39,562 nucleotides of DNA from Draconibacterium orientale (GTDB taxonomy: Bacteria > Bacteroidota > Bacteroidia > Bacteroidales > UBA12170): contig DYSK01000002.1 in the NCBI GenBank assembly GCA_020718315.1, forward strand, positions 1-39,562. The letters are read 5' to 3'. Shown here in pieces: positions 1 to 8,719 of this stretch. The translations under genes were made by a program, and so were the position numbers. Every line of letters starts with the position of its first letter. Positions within the stretch are counted from its first letter, which is position 1. The notes below the pieces were generated by a model that saw only the letters and a list, made by a program, of their open reading frames with translations, was not told where the DNA came from and did no database searches.

Positions 1-3000
1 GCTGCAATTATCAGCCGCAACTGCGTGACCAATATTTATTGTTGCTCCACAAACTCCGGCATCATTTATTTGATGAATAGAAACGGGGGCGGTGAGGGTT
101 GGGAAAATTGCGTCCACAACAGTTACGATTGCGTTTGCTGTACTGCTATTGCCATGAATATCCTTCACGGTAAGAAGAACTGTGTTGTCGCCAAGTGAAC
201 TGCAGTCGAAAGAAGTTTTTGAAACTTCAAAAGAGGCAATTCCACAAGCGTCAGTCGATCCATTGTCCAAAAATGCGGCTGTAATAAATGCATTCCCTGT
301 AGCGTCTAGTTGTACGGTTCTGTTTTGTGTTAGAGCCGTAGGGGCGGTATTGTCTTTCACTTCGATGGTGAAGCGAATAGTTTCTGTCCCACAAGCATTC
401 GAAACGGTTAATTCTACTTGGCTTATACCAAAATTAAATACCGTTCCGCTACCGGTTCCTATTCCGCTTCCCGAAGTAGCTCCCGAAAAAACATAAGTTA
501 CTTCCGGCTGAGGATTTCCAACAAAGCTGGCTGTATATCCAACTGTAGCCGAACATAAACCCGCTTCTGTATCAATTGTTAAATTTGATGGGCTGTCAGT
601 AAAATGAGCAGCCAAACAAGCGATTTCAGCTTTCAGCGCAAAAGAGAATGTCGTTTCGTCGCAGTCGTTGCTAACTAGGTTTAAAGTCGCAGAATAAGAT
701 TTAATTGATGGGCCATTGAATACGGCATCAAAACCAAGACTTGTTCCTGCCGCAATGGTTGTAGGAAGTGATATCCCACTTGTGCTCCAGCTAGCCGCAT
801 CTGTACCGCTAAAAGAAATAGAGGAAATCAAAAGAGCGTCGGTGCCACTGTTTGAAATGCTAAAACTTTGCGTATAATTCGCATTTGGAAAAATTGTTCC
901 ATAATCGGTTCCATCTGCCAAATCGGGAGCAGAGTCACCGTCTGCGATGTTTATGGCATTGCCGCTCATGGATATTTCAGCATGATTCGACGAAACAACA
1001 ATTGGATCGGAAACAGCAGAGCAGCCAAATAAATCGACGACTATAACAGTATAAGAGCCTGCGTTTGTAGCAATGTATTCTTGTTGAGTTGCACCATTAA
1101 TATTTACACCATTCAGTTGCCATTGATAAATACTTGATTGGGTAGCAGTAATTGTCGCTGTTTGTGTTGGCCCGCATAAATAAGCATTTTCTGTTGGGAA
1201 AGTGGAAATGGTTGGGTTATTATTAACAGTTACGGAAACAGGACTTGACTCCCCTGAACAGCCGCCGGCATTCATCACTTCAACAGAATAACTTCCTGTT
1301 TCCGTTGCGGAATAGGTTTGCGTTGTTGCTCCCGGAATATTGATTCCGTCCTTTTTCCATTGGTACGAATCGCCCAAATTGGCTGTCATTGGGATAACTC
1401 CTCCTTGACAAACAGTCGTTTGTCCGGTTATGATAATGGCTGCCGGAGCAACAGTAACCGTTGTTTGGCAACTTGCAGTATTTCCAGCATTGTCAGTAAC
1501 AACAAAATCTACGAGGTTTGGCCCAATATTCGCACAGGTAAAGGTGGAGGCCGAAAGGGACATAAAATCAATACCGCAGGCATCGCCGGAGCCATTATCA
1601 ACCATTTCGGGCGTTATTGTAACCGTGCCGGTTGGACCTAAAGCAACTATAATGTCTTTACAAATTGCCGTTGGAGGCGTTGTGTCGTCTTGAGAACTTG
1701 TATTTCTGTGGAAACGAATTTGATTGCTGCTGATACCGCTTGTTGCAATATCGGGCACAAAGTCACCATCAAAATCGGCGATCACAATACCACTTACCTC
1801 AGCCATCGCTGATGAATTGTAATCAAAACGGGAGCTAAACGAAATATCGCCCGGGCCGCTGCTAATATTTGGGTAAACTGAAAACACATTTACTCCCAAT
1901 GATTTTGTAACAATATCAGGGAATCCGTCGCCATTTGCATCACCAACACCAATACGGTAGTTGGCCGTTGGCGCAGCCAAATTAACTGTTGGAGCAAAAG
2001 AGATATTTCCTACTAAGGACGTATTTCTATAAATAGCAGTATTTGTAGCTCCACTATAATTACACGTTGTTAAATCAATTTTACCATCTTTATCAAAATC
2101 GGCGATCATACAACGATATGGATAGCTTCCTCCCGAATTCCAATATTCTGGGGCCTCAAAAGTAAAAATTGAATTTCCGTTTGGAGTCGTATTTCTTAAA
2201 GTAACGGCTCTGTTTGCCGGTCCTTGCGAAGCCAGTACATCTACTTTTCCATCACCATCAACATCGGCTACTTGAATTCCTGTGTTGGTTGTTCCAACAT
2301 TTATTTGGGCTGCCAATGCAAAGCTTATATTTCCAATTCCGGAACTCGTATTCAGAAAAACATACATGACGCTTCCGCCACCACTAACAACATCAATTTT
2401 TCCATCGTTGTTGAAATCGCCCGAAGCGATTTGATAGAAACCAGCATAACCATAAATATTCAGAAGTGGGCCGAAGCTAAGGTTTCCTGGTGTGCTAAGA
2501 TTGCGATGCGCATACATGGACGAGGCTGTAAATACAATATCCAACACACCGTCGCCATCAAAATCGGCAATCGTAAAGCCTTGTGGGCCAACGGAATTGA
2601 TATCAAAACGTGAGAAGGTCAAATTCCCAGGCGTGCTATTGTTTTTAGCAATTGTAAAGCCACCAGCAGAAACAGCGCCGGAGATTACATCTGGCTTACC
2701 ATCTAAATCCATATCATAGGCCATCATATTGTAGGCTCCTTTGGCCGCCAAGTTAAAAGCCGTAGAATTGTAGGTGGCAGCAGTAATGGGTGTAGGGCAA
2801 AAAATACCATTGAAAGCTACTCTGGAATATGCAATTTTTCCGCAGGCATTTCGAACTGAAACGGGAGCCAATGTAGCTCCAACGGGCACTTTAACTTCTA
2901 ATTTACCAAAGGAAGCGGTTAAAACGGTAGCTTGTACAGCACCAAAAAAAACCTGATTGTTTGTGGGATTCGCGTCGAAATTGGCTCCAAATATAGTTAC

Positions 3001-3129
3001 GGTACTCCCGATATAGCCGGTATTTGGAGTAAAAGAGTTAATGATAGGAGCATCGCATTGTGCTTGAGCTCGAGTTTGAATGCTAAAAATAAATAGCACG
3101 GAGAGGAATAAAGAATATATATATTTCAT
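1..3129 (-). CDS. Large secreted IPT/TIG, FG-GAP, HYR and Ig-like repeat protein (3' end off window)
   Basis: Reading leftward from the ATG at 3127-3129, the frame stays open to base 1: 1043 codons with no stop, so the C-terminus is missing. Residues 1-24 are a signal peptide (MKYIYSLFLSVLFIFSI, then RAQAQ). An IPT/TIG-like domain follows (about 27-95, NSFTPNTGYIGSTVTIFGANF). Residues 100-480 hold repeated FG-GAP/VCBS motifs such as DMDLDGKPDV, DFDGDGVLDI and DFNNDGKIDV, which are probable calcium sites in a beta-propeller. A HYR domain lies at about 480-560 (TPPTAICKD). Two Ig-like units contain QWKKDG and QWQLNG. A choice-of-anchor-D-like segment covers about 715-830 (NIADGDSAPDLADGTDYG), followed by further HYR domains. 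The family is typically cell-surface or secreted in Bacteroidota; its ligand is unknown. It lies 13 bases after the preceding small secreted gene and is probably cotranscribed with it. A C-terminal secretion signal, if any, lies outside the window. Confidence 0.9.
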   Translation of the reverse strand, partial: MKYIYSLFLSVLFIFSIQTRAQAQCDAPIINSFTPNTGYIGSTVTIFGANFDANPTNNQVFFGAVQATVLTASFGKLEVKVPVGATLAPVSVRNACGKIAYSRVAFNGIFCPTPITAATYNSTAFNLAAKGAYNMMAYDMDLDGKPDVISGAVSAGGFTIAKNNSTPGNLTFSRFDINSVGPQGFTIADFDGDGVLDIVFTASSMYAHRNLSTPGNLSFGPLLNIYGYAGFYQIASGDFNNDGKIDVVSGGGSVMYVFLNTSSGIGNISFALAAQINVGTTNTGIQVADVDGDGKVDVLASQGPANRAVTLRNTTPNGNSIFTFEAPEYWNSGGSYPYRCMIADFDKDGKIDLTTCNYSGATNTAIYRNTSLVGNISFAPTVNLAAPTANYRIGVGDANGDGFPDIVTKSLGVNVFSVYPNISSGPGDISFSSRFDYNSSAMAEVSGIVIADFDGDFVPDIATSGISSNQIRFHRNTSSQDDTTPPTAICKDIIVALGPTGTVTITPEMVDNGSGDACGIDFMSLSASTFTCANIGPNLVDFVVTDNAGNTASCQTTVTVAPAAIIITGQTTVCQGGVIPMTANLGDSYQWKKDGINIPGATTQTYSATETGSYSVEVMNAGGCSGESSPVSVTVNNNPTISTFPTENAYLCGPTQTATITATQSSIYQWQLNGVNINGATQQEYIATNAGSYTVIVVDLFGCSAVSDPIVVSSNHAEISMSGNAINIADGDSAPDLADGTDYGTIFPNANYTQSFSISNSGTDALLISSISFSGTDAASWSTSGISLPTTIAAGTSLGFDAVFNGPSIKSYSATLNLVSNDCDETTFSFALKAEIACLAAHFTDSPSNLTIDTEAGLCSATVGYTASFVGNPQPEVTYVFSGATSGSGIGTGSGTVFNFGISQVELTVSNACGTETIRFTIEVKDNTAPTALTQNRTVQLDATGNAFITAAFLDNGSTDACGIASFEVSKTSFDCSSLGDNTVLLTVKDIHGNSSTANAIVTVVDAIFPTLTAPVSIHQINDAGVCGATINIGHAVAADNCS

Positions 3130-3142
3130 GGTCGTTTCTTTG

Positions 3143-3583
3143 TTATTGATAGCTTATTTCAACACTTAGTTTGTCCGCAGTATAGTCGGATGGAATTGCC
3201 ACTTTTAGGTTGGCAAAATCAGTAGAGCTACAATCAGCGCTCAACATAGAAGCAAAAGCAATTGGGAAATCGCTTAAGACATATTCGAAGAACTTTCCGG
3301 ATGCCTGATCGGAAATAATCAGCTTAAAATTAGCTTTTGACTTGGTTTTATTCTCATTGAAGAGATGAAGCTGTAAAAAATAGACACCACTGCCATCGCA
3401 ATCGATAATTTGATAAGCAACGTCAAGCATGTAGTCTGCTTCCGGCAAAGCTGTCCAATCTTTTGCGACAACCGGGTTGCCTTGCCCATAAGAGTTCAGC
3501 GAGGCTGTTCCTATGATAAACAAAAAGAAAAAGAGGTTTCTGAATTTTTTTAAAGAATCCCTCAAAGTGTAGATCTGTTTCAT
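3143..3583 (-). CDS. Small secreted protein of unknown function
   Basis: This 146-residue protein was not recognised. From the ATG at 3583 it begins MKQIYTLRDSLKKFRN, then a hydrophobic stretch LFFFLFIIGTASLNSYGQ, which reads as a signal peptide, so the mature protein is periplasmic or secreted. The mature part is about 115 residues with three cysteines (in IDCDGSG and ADCSSTD) and alternating polar/hydrophobic segments that suggest a beta fold. An in-frame ATG at 3652 would add 23 residues before the signal sequence; the internal start is preferred because it puts the signal peptide at the N-terminus. It lies 13 bases before the giant FG-GAP/HYR gene on the same strand, so the two probably form an operon and may act together outside the cell. 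The function is unknown. Confidence 0.7.
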   Translation of the reverse strand: MKQIYTLRDSLKKFRNLFFFLFIIGTASLNSYGQGNPVVAKDWTALPEADYMLDVAYQIIDCDGSGVYFLQLHLFNENKTKSKANFKLIISDQASGKFFEYVLSDFPIAFASMLSADCSSTDFANLKVAIPSDYTADKLSVEISYQ

Positions 3584-3689
3584 ACTATAAATTTTAATTT
3601 GTAATTTTTTTTGTCTAAAAAATTTGCTACTAAATTTTAATGCTGTTGACATGAATATCTATTAACAAAAGTCTTATTTAGAATGATTA

Positions 3690-3697
3690 CAAATATA
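3690..3697 (-). promoter_or_regulatory. Putative TAnnTTTG promoter element for the secreted-protein operon
   Basis: The minus strand reads TATATTTG here, a match to the Bacteroidota -7 consensus TAnnTTTG. It lies 106 bases upstream of the ATG at 3583 and 37 upstream of the alternative ATG at 3652. No clear -33 TTG was found at the usual 19-21 base spacing. Confidence 0.4.
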
Positions 3698-3773
3698 TAT
3701 CATTATAATCGAATTGATTATACAATGTTCTGAAATACTCATTAAAGTTCTGAATGGTGAAAAATGGCGAAAT

Positions 3774-4472
3774 CTAACGACTGTATTTTTCGTTAAACAA
3801 CCATTTCCGCACGAAAGAAAAGTCGAAATTAAGGACTTCGTTTTCGGTATAAATCAATGAAGAGGTCATTGTTTTTACGTGAGCCAAATTAACCCACGTA
3901 TTGGCATTGATAGCAAAGAACTGATTGGTTGGGAAGTGTTGTAGAAAAACCTCTGGATCGGAATCTAAATTTAAGGAGGACGAATGTGTCCTGATTTGAA
4001 ATCCTTTTTGCCTTTGGCGTATATACAAAACCTCATTTATCGAGACAGGATAATTATAGAAAGGCTCCGAAATATTTTGTTGCGAATTCTTAATAAACTC
4101 CGACTTGGTGAGGCAAAAACCGATTGTTGAACAAATTTCATCTACAGTAGAAGGCTTGCATAAGATTGCATCAGGAATGAAAGATGGAAAACTCTTGGTC
4201 AGGAAGTCTTTGACGTGCGACGAAAAAACAACAACGGGAATATTTGCCGTTTTATATAAACTTAAAGCCTCATTTCGCTGAGAAGAACTGCTTTCGGATA
4301 AATTAAAATCCGTAATAAGTAAATCAGGTTTTTCGTTTTCGAAAAGCCGAATAGCGGCAGTGGCATTGTTGACAAATGACAACGGTGAATACCCGTTTTT
4401 TCGGAGAATGATGGTCAAGTATTTACCGATAAATGGGTCATCTTCGATGATAGCAATTCGTTTTTCACTCAT
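3774..4472 (-). CDS. Response regulator: receiver plus divergent LytTR-like output domain
   Basis: A 232-residue two-domain regulator. The receiver domain (about 4-120) has the acidic pocket E10-D11-D12, phospho-acceptor D55 (LLITDFN), S84/S85 in place of the usual Ser/Thr, and K106 (LCKP). The C-terminal region (about 135-230) matches LytTR in layout: INEVLYIRQRQKGFQIRT, then FFAINANTWVNLAHV. Most LytTR proteins have an HRSY-like motif where this one has NANT, so DNA contacts may differ. Its start codon overlaps the stop of the upstream histidine kinase gene by 4 bases, implying translational coupling and that this is the cognate partner. The target is probably DNA, but a non-DNA-binding role cannot be excluded. 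Confidence 0.85.
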   Translation of the reverse strand: MSEKRIAIIEDDPFIGKYLTIILRKNGYSPLSFVNNATAAIRLFENEKPDLLITDFNLSESSSSQRNEALSLYKTANIPVVVFSSHVKDFLTKSFPSFIPDAILCKPSTVDEICSTIGFCLTKSEFIKNSQQNISEPFYNYPVSINEVLYIRQRQKGFQIRTHSSSLNLDSDPEVFLQHFPTNQFFAINANTWVNLAHVKTMTSSLIYTENEVLNFDFSFVRKWLFNEKYSR

Positions 4473-5437
4473 TTCAACGCTTTGTTGGGAATCTGTATTT
4501 TGAATAGAGCGCCTTGATCGGTTTTGTACTCAAGAGTAGCTCGTAATAGCCTTACCATACTATTTATGATAAACATCCCAATCTTTTCTTGCGTTTTCTT
4601 CAGTTCATAATTTTCGATTCCGAAACCATTATCTCGAAAGAGCAGGCTGTGGGTATCACCTAAATCAACACAAGTGAATTCGATTTTTAATGTTGTATTA
4701 TTTTTGACAATGGCGTGTTGTAAAGAATTGCTAATAAGTTCGCTTAGCATCATTCCTATTTTAATTCCTTCTTCGGGAATCAGCGAAATTCCTTGGCAAC
4801 CAACTTCATATTTAAAATCACGAACAAAATAGACCGAAAAATTTTGAAACAATTTCTGAGCCAGCAGTTCCATATCAATCACATTTTGTTGAGCTTGACT
4901 GTAGCTGCTTTCATGAATCAAGGCCATTGAGCGAATTCGACGCATCGCATCGGCATAACTTTTTTTACCGTCCTTACTTCTTAATTCGTGGGATTGCATT
5001 TCGAGAAGACTTAGGAGCATGGTAAGATTGTTTTTAACACGATGTTGTAATTCGTGATTCAAAAAATCTTTTTCTTCTAAACGCGCTTTGAGTTCGGAAT
5101 TGATTCTTTTTATTTTTTGTCTATTGCGATAGTGTACAAATAAAAATATGAGCAATCCGCTCGTTAGGAATAATAATACGAATACAATATTAATCAAAAA
5201 CTCCTTGTCCTTGCTTTTTAATAAAAGTGTAATATTTTGTTTATCAGTAATTTTAAGCGTTTTTGTGGGCTCATTAAACAGATCTGAACTAAGTTTTACA
5301 TTTTGAAATTCGGCCATACGCTCCCGATTTGAAGCGTATAGAAAATGACGACCGTATTCCGATAAGGGCAGTTTCTGGATATTGAAGGCACTCTGAATGC
5401 TAAGCAGAAAAACAATATAGATAATCGAGCCGCGCAT
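4469..5437 (-). CDS. Membrane histidine kinase, HisKA_2 type
   Basis: A 322-residue sensor kinase. The N-terminus (IIYIVFLLSIQSAFNI) is a signal or first membrane segment, then about 60 non-membrane residues, then a strong transmembrane helix at about 81-102 and a basic/coiled stretch. The dimerisation/phosphoacceptor region is HisKA_2-like: ELQHRVKNNLTMLLSLL, with H132 the likely phosphorylated residue. The ATPase domain shows the N-box (SELISNSLQHAI, N237) and the G1 box DNGFG (269-273). Many Bacteroidota kinases of this type carry N-terminal TPR repeats; here they are absent and the extracytoplasmic part is short, so the stimulus is unclear. It is followed with a 4-base overlap by a response regulator gene. 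Another LytTR regulator lies 140 bases upstream, beyond a terminator-like hairpin. Confidence 0.88.
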   Translation of the reverse strand: MRGSIIYIVFLLSIQSAFNIQKLPLSEYGRHFLYASNRERMAEFQNVKLSSDLFNEPTKTLKITDKQNITLLLKSKDKEFLINIVFVLLFLTSGLLIFLFVHYRNRQKIKRINSELKARLEEKDFLNHELQHRVKNNLTMLLSLLEMQSHELRSKDGKKSYADAMRRIRSMALIHESSYSQAQQNVIDMELLAQKLFQNFSVYFVRDFKYEVGCQGISLIPEEGIKIGMMLSELISNSLQHAIVKNNTTLKIEFTCVDLGDTHSLLFRDNGFGIENYELKKTQEKIGMFIINSMVRLLRATLEYKTDQGALFKIQIPNKALK

Positions 5438-5457
5438 ACGTTTTTTTGATTAACAGC

Positions 5458-5465
5458 CAAAAGTA
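5458..5465 (-). promoter_or_regulatory. Putative TAnnTTTG promoter of the HisKA_2 kinase operon
   Basis: The minus strand reads TACTTTTG, ending 20 bases before the kinase ATG. This spacing recurs at several other genes in the window. No good -33 TTG was found. Confidence 0.5.
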
Positions 5466-5515
5466 GCTCAAATGAAACTGCTGGAGTTGCTCCAAATGTT
5501 AAAAATCAGCTAAAT

Positions 5516-5533
5516 AAAACAGCGTTCTGTTTT
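5516..5533 (-). terminator. Hairpin after the LytTR regulator gene
   Basis: A perfect 7-base inverted repeat, AAAACAG / CTGTTTT with a 4-base loop, lies 44 bases past the stop of the upstream LytTR gene. On the minus strand it is followed by an AT-rich tail (ATTTAG) rather than a long U run, so it is a moderate terminator. It separates that gene from the kinase operon. Confidence 0.5.
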
Positions 5534-5577
5534 GTTGGTTTTGAAAAAAATCAATTGGTTGAAGCAAAAAAGGATTT

Positions 5578-6285
5578 TTATCTTTTCAGAATAGAGAGTA
5601 GATATGCTTTGCAGCTGCGGCTCAATGGAACTTCAAAATTGGATAAATAAATGCTCGTGTTCGTTACCGACTGAATATATTTGATGTTTACAGCAAAACT
5701 TCGATGGCTTTTGAAAAACACATCCGATGGAAGTTCCTCAAGCAGTTTTGTGAGGGAGCTACGAACCACCAATTTTTTACTTGCCGTGACCACATTCACA
5801 TAAACATGTTCCGCTTCTAAATAGAGGATCTCGTTCACATTTACTTTTTCGCTTCTATTTCCCAAGGAAAGCACAATGTGAGTGGGCTCATTTTTTGCAC
5901 TCAATTGATTGTGCAAAACCACCTCAATTGTGCAATACAAACTGTTTGAATCAAAGGGTTTGATAAGATAAGCAGCCGGATTGGTATGCTTTGCTAGTTC
6001 TATTGTTTTCGGGTCGGTAAACGATGTTAAGTATATAAAAGGAAGCTGGGGGAAATTCGCCTTCAAATAATGAGCTAGGTCGATTCCGGTTTTGCTGCCA
6101 TTCAGTCGAATATCAATCAAAACCAAATCAGCCGCATTGTTTTTTACTAATTGAAGAGCCTCTTCGTAATCAATGGCCGGGCCAATGATCTGATAATCGA
6201 ATTCTTCCAGATTTTTTTTTAAACTTCTGGCAATAATAAGCTCATCTTCAACAAGAATGAGTCGCTTTTTTATTGGCTGCATCAT
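5578..6285 (-). CDS. LytTR-family response regulator
   Basis: A 235-residue transcriptional regulator. The receiver domain (about 7-125) carries E13-D14, phospho-acceptor D58 (LVLIDIRLNG), T87 and K109 (YLIKPF), all the expected catalytic positions. The LytTR DNA-binding domain (about 135-233) has the canonical features NEILYLEAEHVYVNV and FFKSHRSFAVNIKYI. It is probably a DNA-binding activator or repressor controlled by phosphorylation. Two adjacent ATGs (6285 and 6282) are possible starts. It is encoded just upstream of a HisKA_2 kinase on the same strand, separated by a hairpin and a new promoter, so it may take phosphate from that kinase or from one encoded elsewhere. Confidence 0.9.
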   Translation of the reverse strand: MMQPIKKRLILVEDELIIARSLKKNLEEFDYQIIGPAIDYEEALQLVKNNAADLVLIDIRLNGSKTGIDLAHYLKANFPQLPFIYLTSFTDPKTIELAKHTNPAAYLIKPFDSNSLYCTIEVVLHNQLSAKNEPTHIVLSLGNRSEKVNVNEILYLEAEHVYVNVVTASKKLVVRSSLTKLLEELPSDVFFKSHRSFAVNIKYIQSVTNTSIYLSNFEVPLSRSCKAYLLSILKR

Positions 6286-6389
6286 AAAGATTTTATCCTA
6301 AAGTTGAACAAATAAGCATTGGCTTTGAAGGCGGCCAAAATACAATTTATTTTTTCGTAAAACGAAAATTGAAAATCCAGAACGAAAGA

Positions 6390-7424
6390 TTAATTTTTTT
6401 CGCTTTGGGAAATGATAGCGTAGAGGGCTTTTACCCATGCATCTGTATCGTTCAAACTTTCTAGCAGTTGAAGTTTTTCGCCACCTGCTTTTTGAAACAA
6501 ATCTGCATATTCCACTCCTAATTCTACTTTTGTTTCCAAACAATCGGCTACAAAAGAGGGAGCAAAAATCAAGACCTTTTTCTTGCCTTCGTTAGCCAAA
6601 CGGAGGAGAACTTTGTCGGTAAACGGACTTAGCCAATTCTTGCTTAAGCGCGATTGGAAAGCAATAGAATAGCTGTCCGGTTTCAAATTGAGCGCAAAAG
6701 CGAGCTGCCGCGCCGTTGCGTAGCAAGTTGCTTTATAACAGTCCTGGCCATGCTGCGGCATTTCGATGTTGCACGTACAGCTCGCATTGTCGTGATGAGG
6801 ATGAATCTTCTGAATATGACTCAATGGCAAGCCGTGAAAGGAAAATACAAAGTGGTCGAACATATTCAAATCGTATTCTTTGGCTCTGGAAACCCATGCT
6901 TGGATAAATTCAGGATGATTGTAAAATTGTCCCACAATTTTTAGGGGAGGGAAATCGTTCAAAGTGGCGACCAATCGATTTACTTCTTGAATAGCTGTTT
7001 GGCTTGTAGATTGTGCATATTGAGGAAATAAAGGGACAAGAATCAGTTGGTCGAAAGCGCCCTTTTTGATTTGATTCAGTGCAAGCCGAATGCCTGGATT
7101 TCCGTATCTCATGGCTATAAAAACCTGATCACCGCCACCGATTATCGACTGAAGTTTGGTTTGAAGTTTGAGTGTATTGGAGAGTAGAGGCGAGCCATTT
7201 GTTTCCCACACTTTTTGATAAAGCTTGGTGGATTTTGGTGCGCGAAAAGGAACGATAATAAGATTAACCAAAATTTTGCGCAGCAACCAAGGCAGATCAA
7301 TCACCAAAGGATCATTCAAAAACTCCGATAAATATTTTCGAACCGAGCCAAGTTCTGCTTTGTCAGGGGTTCCAACATTGAGCAGCAAAATGGCTTTTCG
7401 GGAGTTTTCGGACAAACGACTCAT
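6390..7424 (-). CDS. hemH: Ferrochelatase
   Basis: Inserts Fe2+ into the porphyrin ring near the end of heme synthesis. The 344-residue protein has the family N-terminus AILLLNVGTPDK, the metal-binding region VFSFHGLP (H197) and the late acidic motif FVADCLETKVE with conserved Glu near 297. Between them is a cysteine-rich segment, C216, C218, C229 and C234 (ASCTCNIEM, then DCYKATCYA). The E. coli enzyme lacks it, but an internal cysteine cluster like this coordinates a [2Fe-2S] cluster in some bacterial ferrochelatases, so a cluster is inferred here. The sequence cannot decide between protoporphyrin IX and coproporphyrin III as substrate. It lies 12 bases downstream of hflX on the same strand, probably in one transcript. 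Confidence 0.95.
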   Translation of the reverse strand: MSRLSENSRKAILLLNVGTPDKAELGSVRKYLSEFLNDPLVIDLPWLLRKILVNLIIVPFRAPKSTKLYQKVWETNGSPLLSNTLKLQTKLQSIIGGGDQVFIAMRYGNPGIRLALNQIKKGAFDQLILVPLFPQYAQSTSQTAIQEVNRLVATLNDFPPLKIVGQFYNHPEFIQAWVSRAKEYDLNMFDHFVFSFHGLPLSHIQKIHPHHDNASCTCNIEMPQHGQDCYKATCYATARQLAFALNLKPDSYSIAFQSRLSKNWLSPFTDKVLLRLANEGKKKVLIFAPSFVADCLETKVELGVEYADLFQKAGGEKLQLLESLNDTDAWVKALYAIISQSEKN

Positions 7425-7436
7425 AGCAAAAGGGGA

Positions 7437-8621
7437 TTAATACAAATAGTTGTTGAAGGGATAGCGTATGGCGTGAATCTTTTTCACCTCTTCGTAAAGG
7501 ACGGCTCTTAATTTTTCGAGATTGGTTTTTTCTTTGGCCGAAATAAACAAGGTGGTCAATTCTCCTTTATTCATCCACGTATTTTGCAATTTTTCGAGCG
7601 AATAATTTTCTTTTGTTTCGGGGCTTAAATCGTCGGCATCTTTTTCGATGTGCGAAAAAGCATCTATCTTATTAAAAATCATCATCACCGGTTTTTCGCC
7701 GGCTTTAATTTCCGCCAAAGTTAGATTTACCACATTTATTTGTTCTTCAAAATCGGAATGCGAAATATCCACTATGTGTAAAAGCAAATCGGCTTCACGC
7801 ACTTCGTCTAAAGTTGATTTAAAACTTTCCACCAGGCTATGAGGAAGTTTTCGAATAAACCCAACCGTGTCCGATATGAGAAATGGTAGATTTTCCACGA
7901 CTACTTTTCGCACTGTGGTATCAAGCGTAGCAAAAAGTTTGTTTTCGGCAAACACTTCCGATTTGCTCAACAAATTCATCAAAGTCGATTTTCCAACATT
8001 GGTATATCCAACCAAAGCCACCCGAACCATACTTCCGCGATTCGATCGCTGCGTTTCCATTTGTTTGTCGATCAGCTCCAATTTTTTTTTCAAGAAAGAG
8101 ATTCTGTCACGAATAATTCGTCGGTCGGTTTCAATTTCTGTTTCACCGGGTCCACGCATTCCGATTCCACCTTGCTGACGTTCCAGATGCGTCCACATAC
8201 CGGCCAAACGAGGTAATAAATATTGATATTGAGCAAGTTCTACTTGTGTTTTCGCATGTGCAGTTTGTGCTCTTTTGGCAAAAATATCCAATATAAGATT
8301 GGTTCTATCCAGAATTTTGCATTTTAGTACTTTTTCCAGATTGCGTATTTGAGACGCGCCCAATTCATCGTCGAAAACGGCAATCTTTACTTTTTCAAAT
8401 TCGACAAAAATTCTAATTTCTTCTAGTTTTCCCGATCCAACAAAGGTTCGTTTATCAGGCGACGAAAGGCGTTGAACAAAGCGTCCAACACATTCGGCAC
8501 CGGCAGTAACGACCAGAAATTCCAATTCGTCGAGGTATTCCTTACTTCTATTTTCGTCTTGTCGGCCTGTAATAATTCCAATTACAATGGCTGTTTCTTT
8601 TATTATTGCTGTTTCAAACAA
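7437..8621 (-). CDS. hflX: Ribosome-associated GTPase HflX
   Basis: A translation-factor-like GTPase which, from family knowledge, binds the 50S subunit and splits stalled or heat-damaged ribosomes. The 394-residue protein has the HflX N-terminal domain (about 12-110, including FVGSGKLEEI), the helical linker with the family signature GGIGMRGPGETEIETDRR (151-168), and a G domain: GYTNVGKS (205-212), switch II DTVGF (251-255) and NKID (317-320). Length and order are normal for the family. It is the first gene of a probable hflX-hemH operon. No TAnnTTTG element was found close to its start. Confidence 0.95.
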   Translation of the reverse strand: MFETAIIKETAIVIGIITGRQDENRSKEYLDELEFLVVTAGAECVGRFVQRLSSPDKRTFVGSGKLEEIRIFVEFEKVKIAVFDDELGASQIRNLEKVLKCKILDRTNLILDIFAKRAQTAHAKTQVELAQYQYLLPRLAGMWTHLERQQGGIGMRGPGETEIETDRRIIRDRISFLKKKLELIDKQMETQRSNRGSMVRVALVGYTNVGKSTLMNLLSKSEVFAENKLFATLDTTVRKVVVENLPFLISDTVGFIRKLPHSLVESFKSTLDEVREADLLLHIVDISHSDFEEQINVVNLTLAEIKAGEKPVMMIFNKIDAFSHIEKDADDLSPETKENYSLEKLQNTWMNKGELTTLFISAKEKTNLEKLRAVLYEEVKKIHAIRYPFNNYLY

Positions 8622-8682
8622 AGTTTAAGGTGTTAAAATTGGTTGCGAAATTAATCAATTTGCAGATACACAGTTTGTAAAC

Positions 8683-8700
8683 AAAGAGGATTCTCTTTTT
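8683..8700 (-). terminator. Short hairpin downstream of trpS
   Basis: Inverted repeat AAAGAG / CTCTTT with a 4-base loop, about 20 bases past the trpS stop. On the minus strand only a short GTTT tail follows. The plus strand has the better T run, so the direction is uncertain and the call is weak. Confidence 0.35.
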
Positions 8701-8719
8701 ATGAAAACGAAATTTCAGA

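Noticed and set aside
3584..3652. N-terminal extension of the small secreted protein
   Set aside because: The upstream ATG would bury the signal peptide 23 residues in; the start at 3583 is more plausible.
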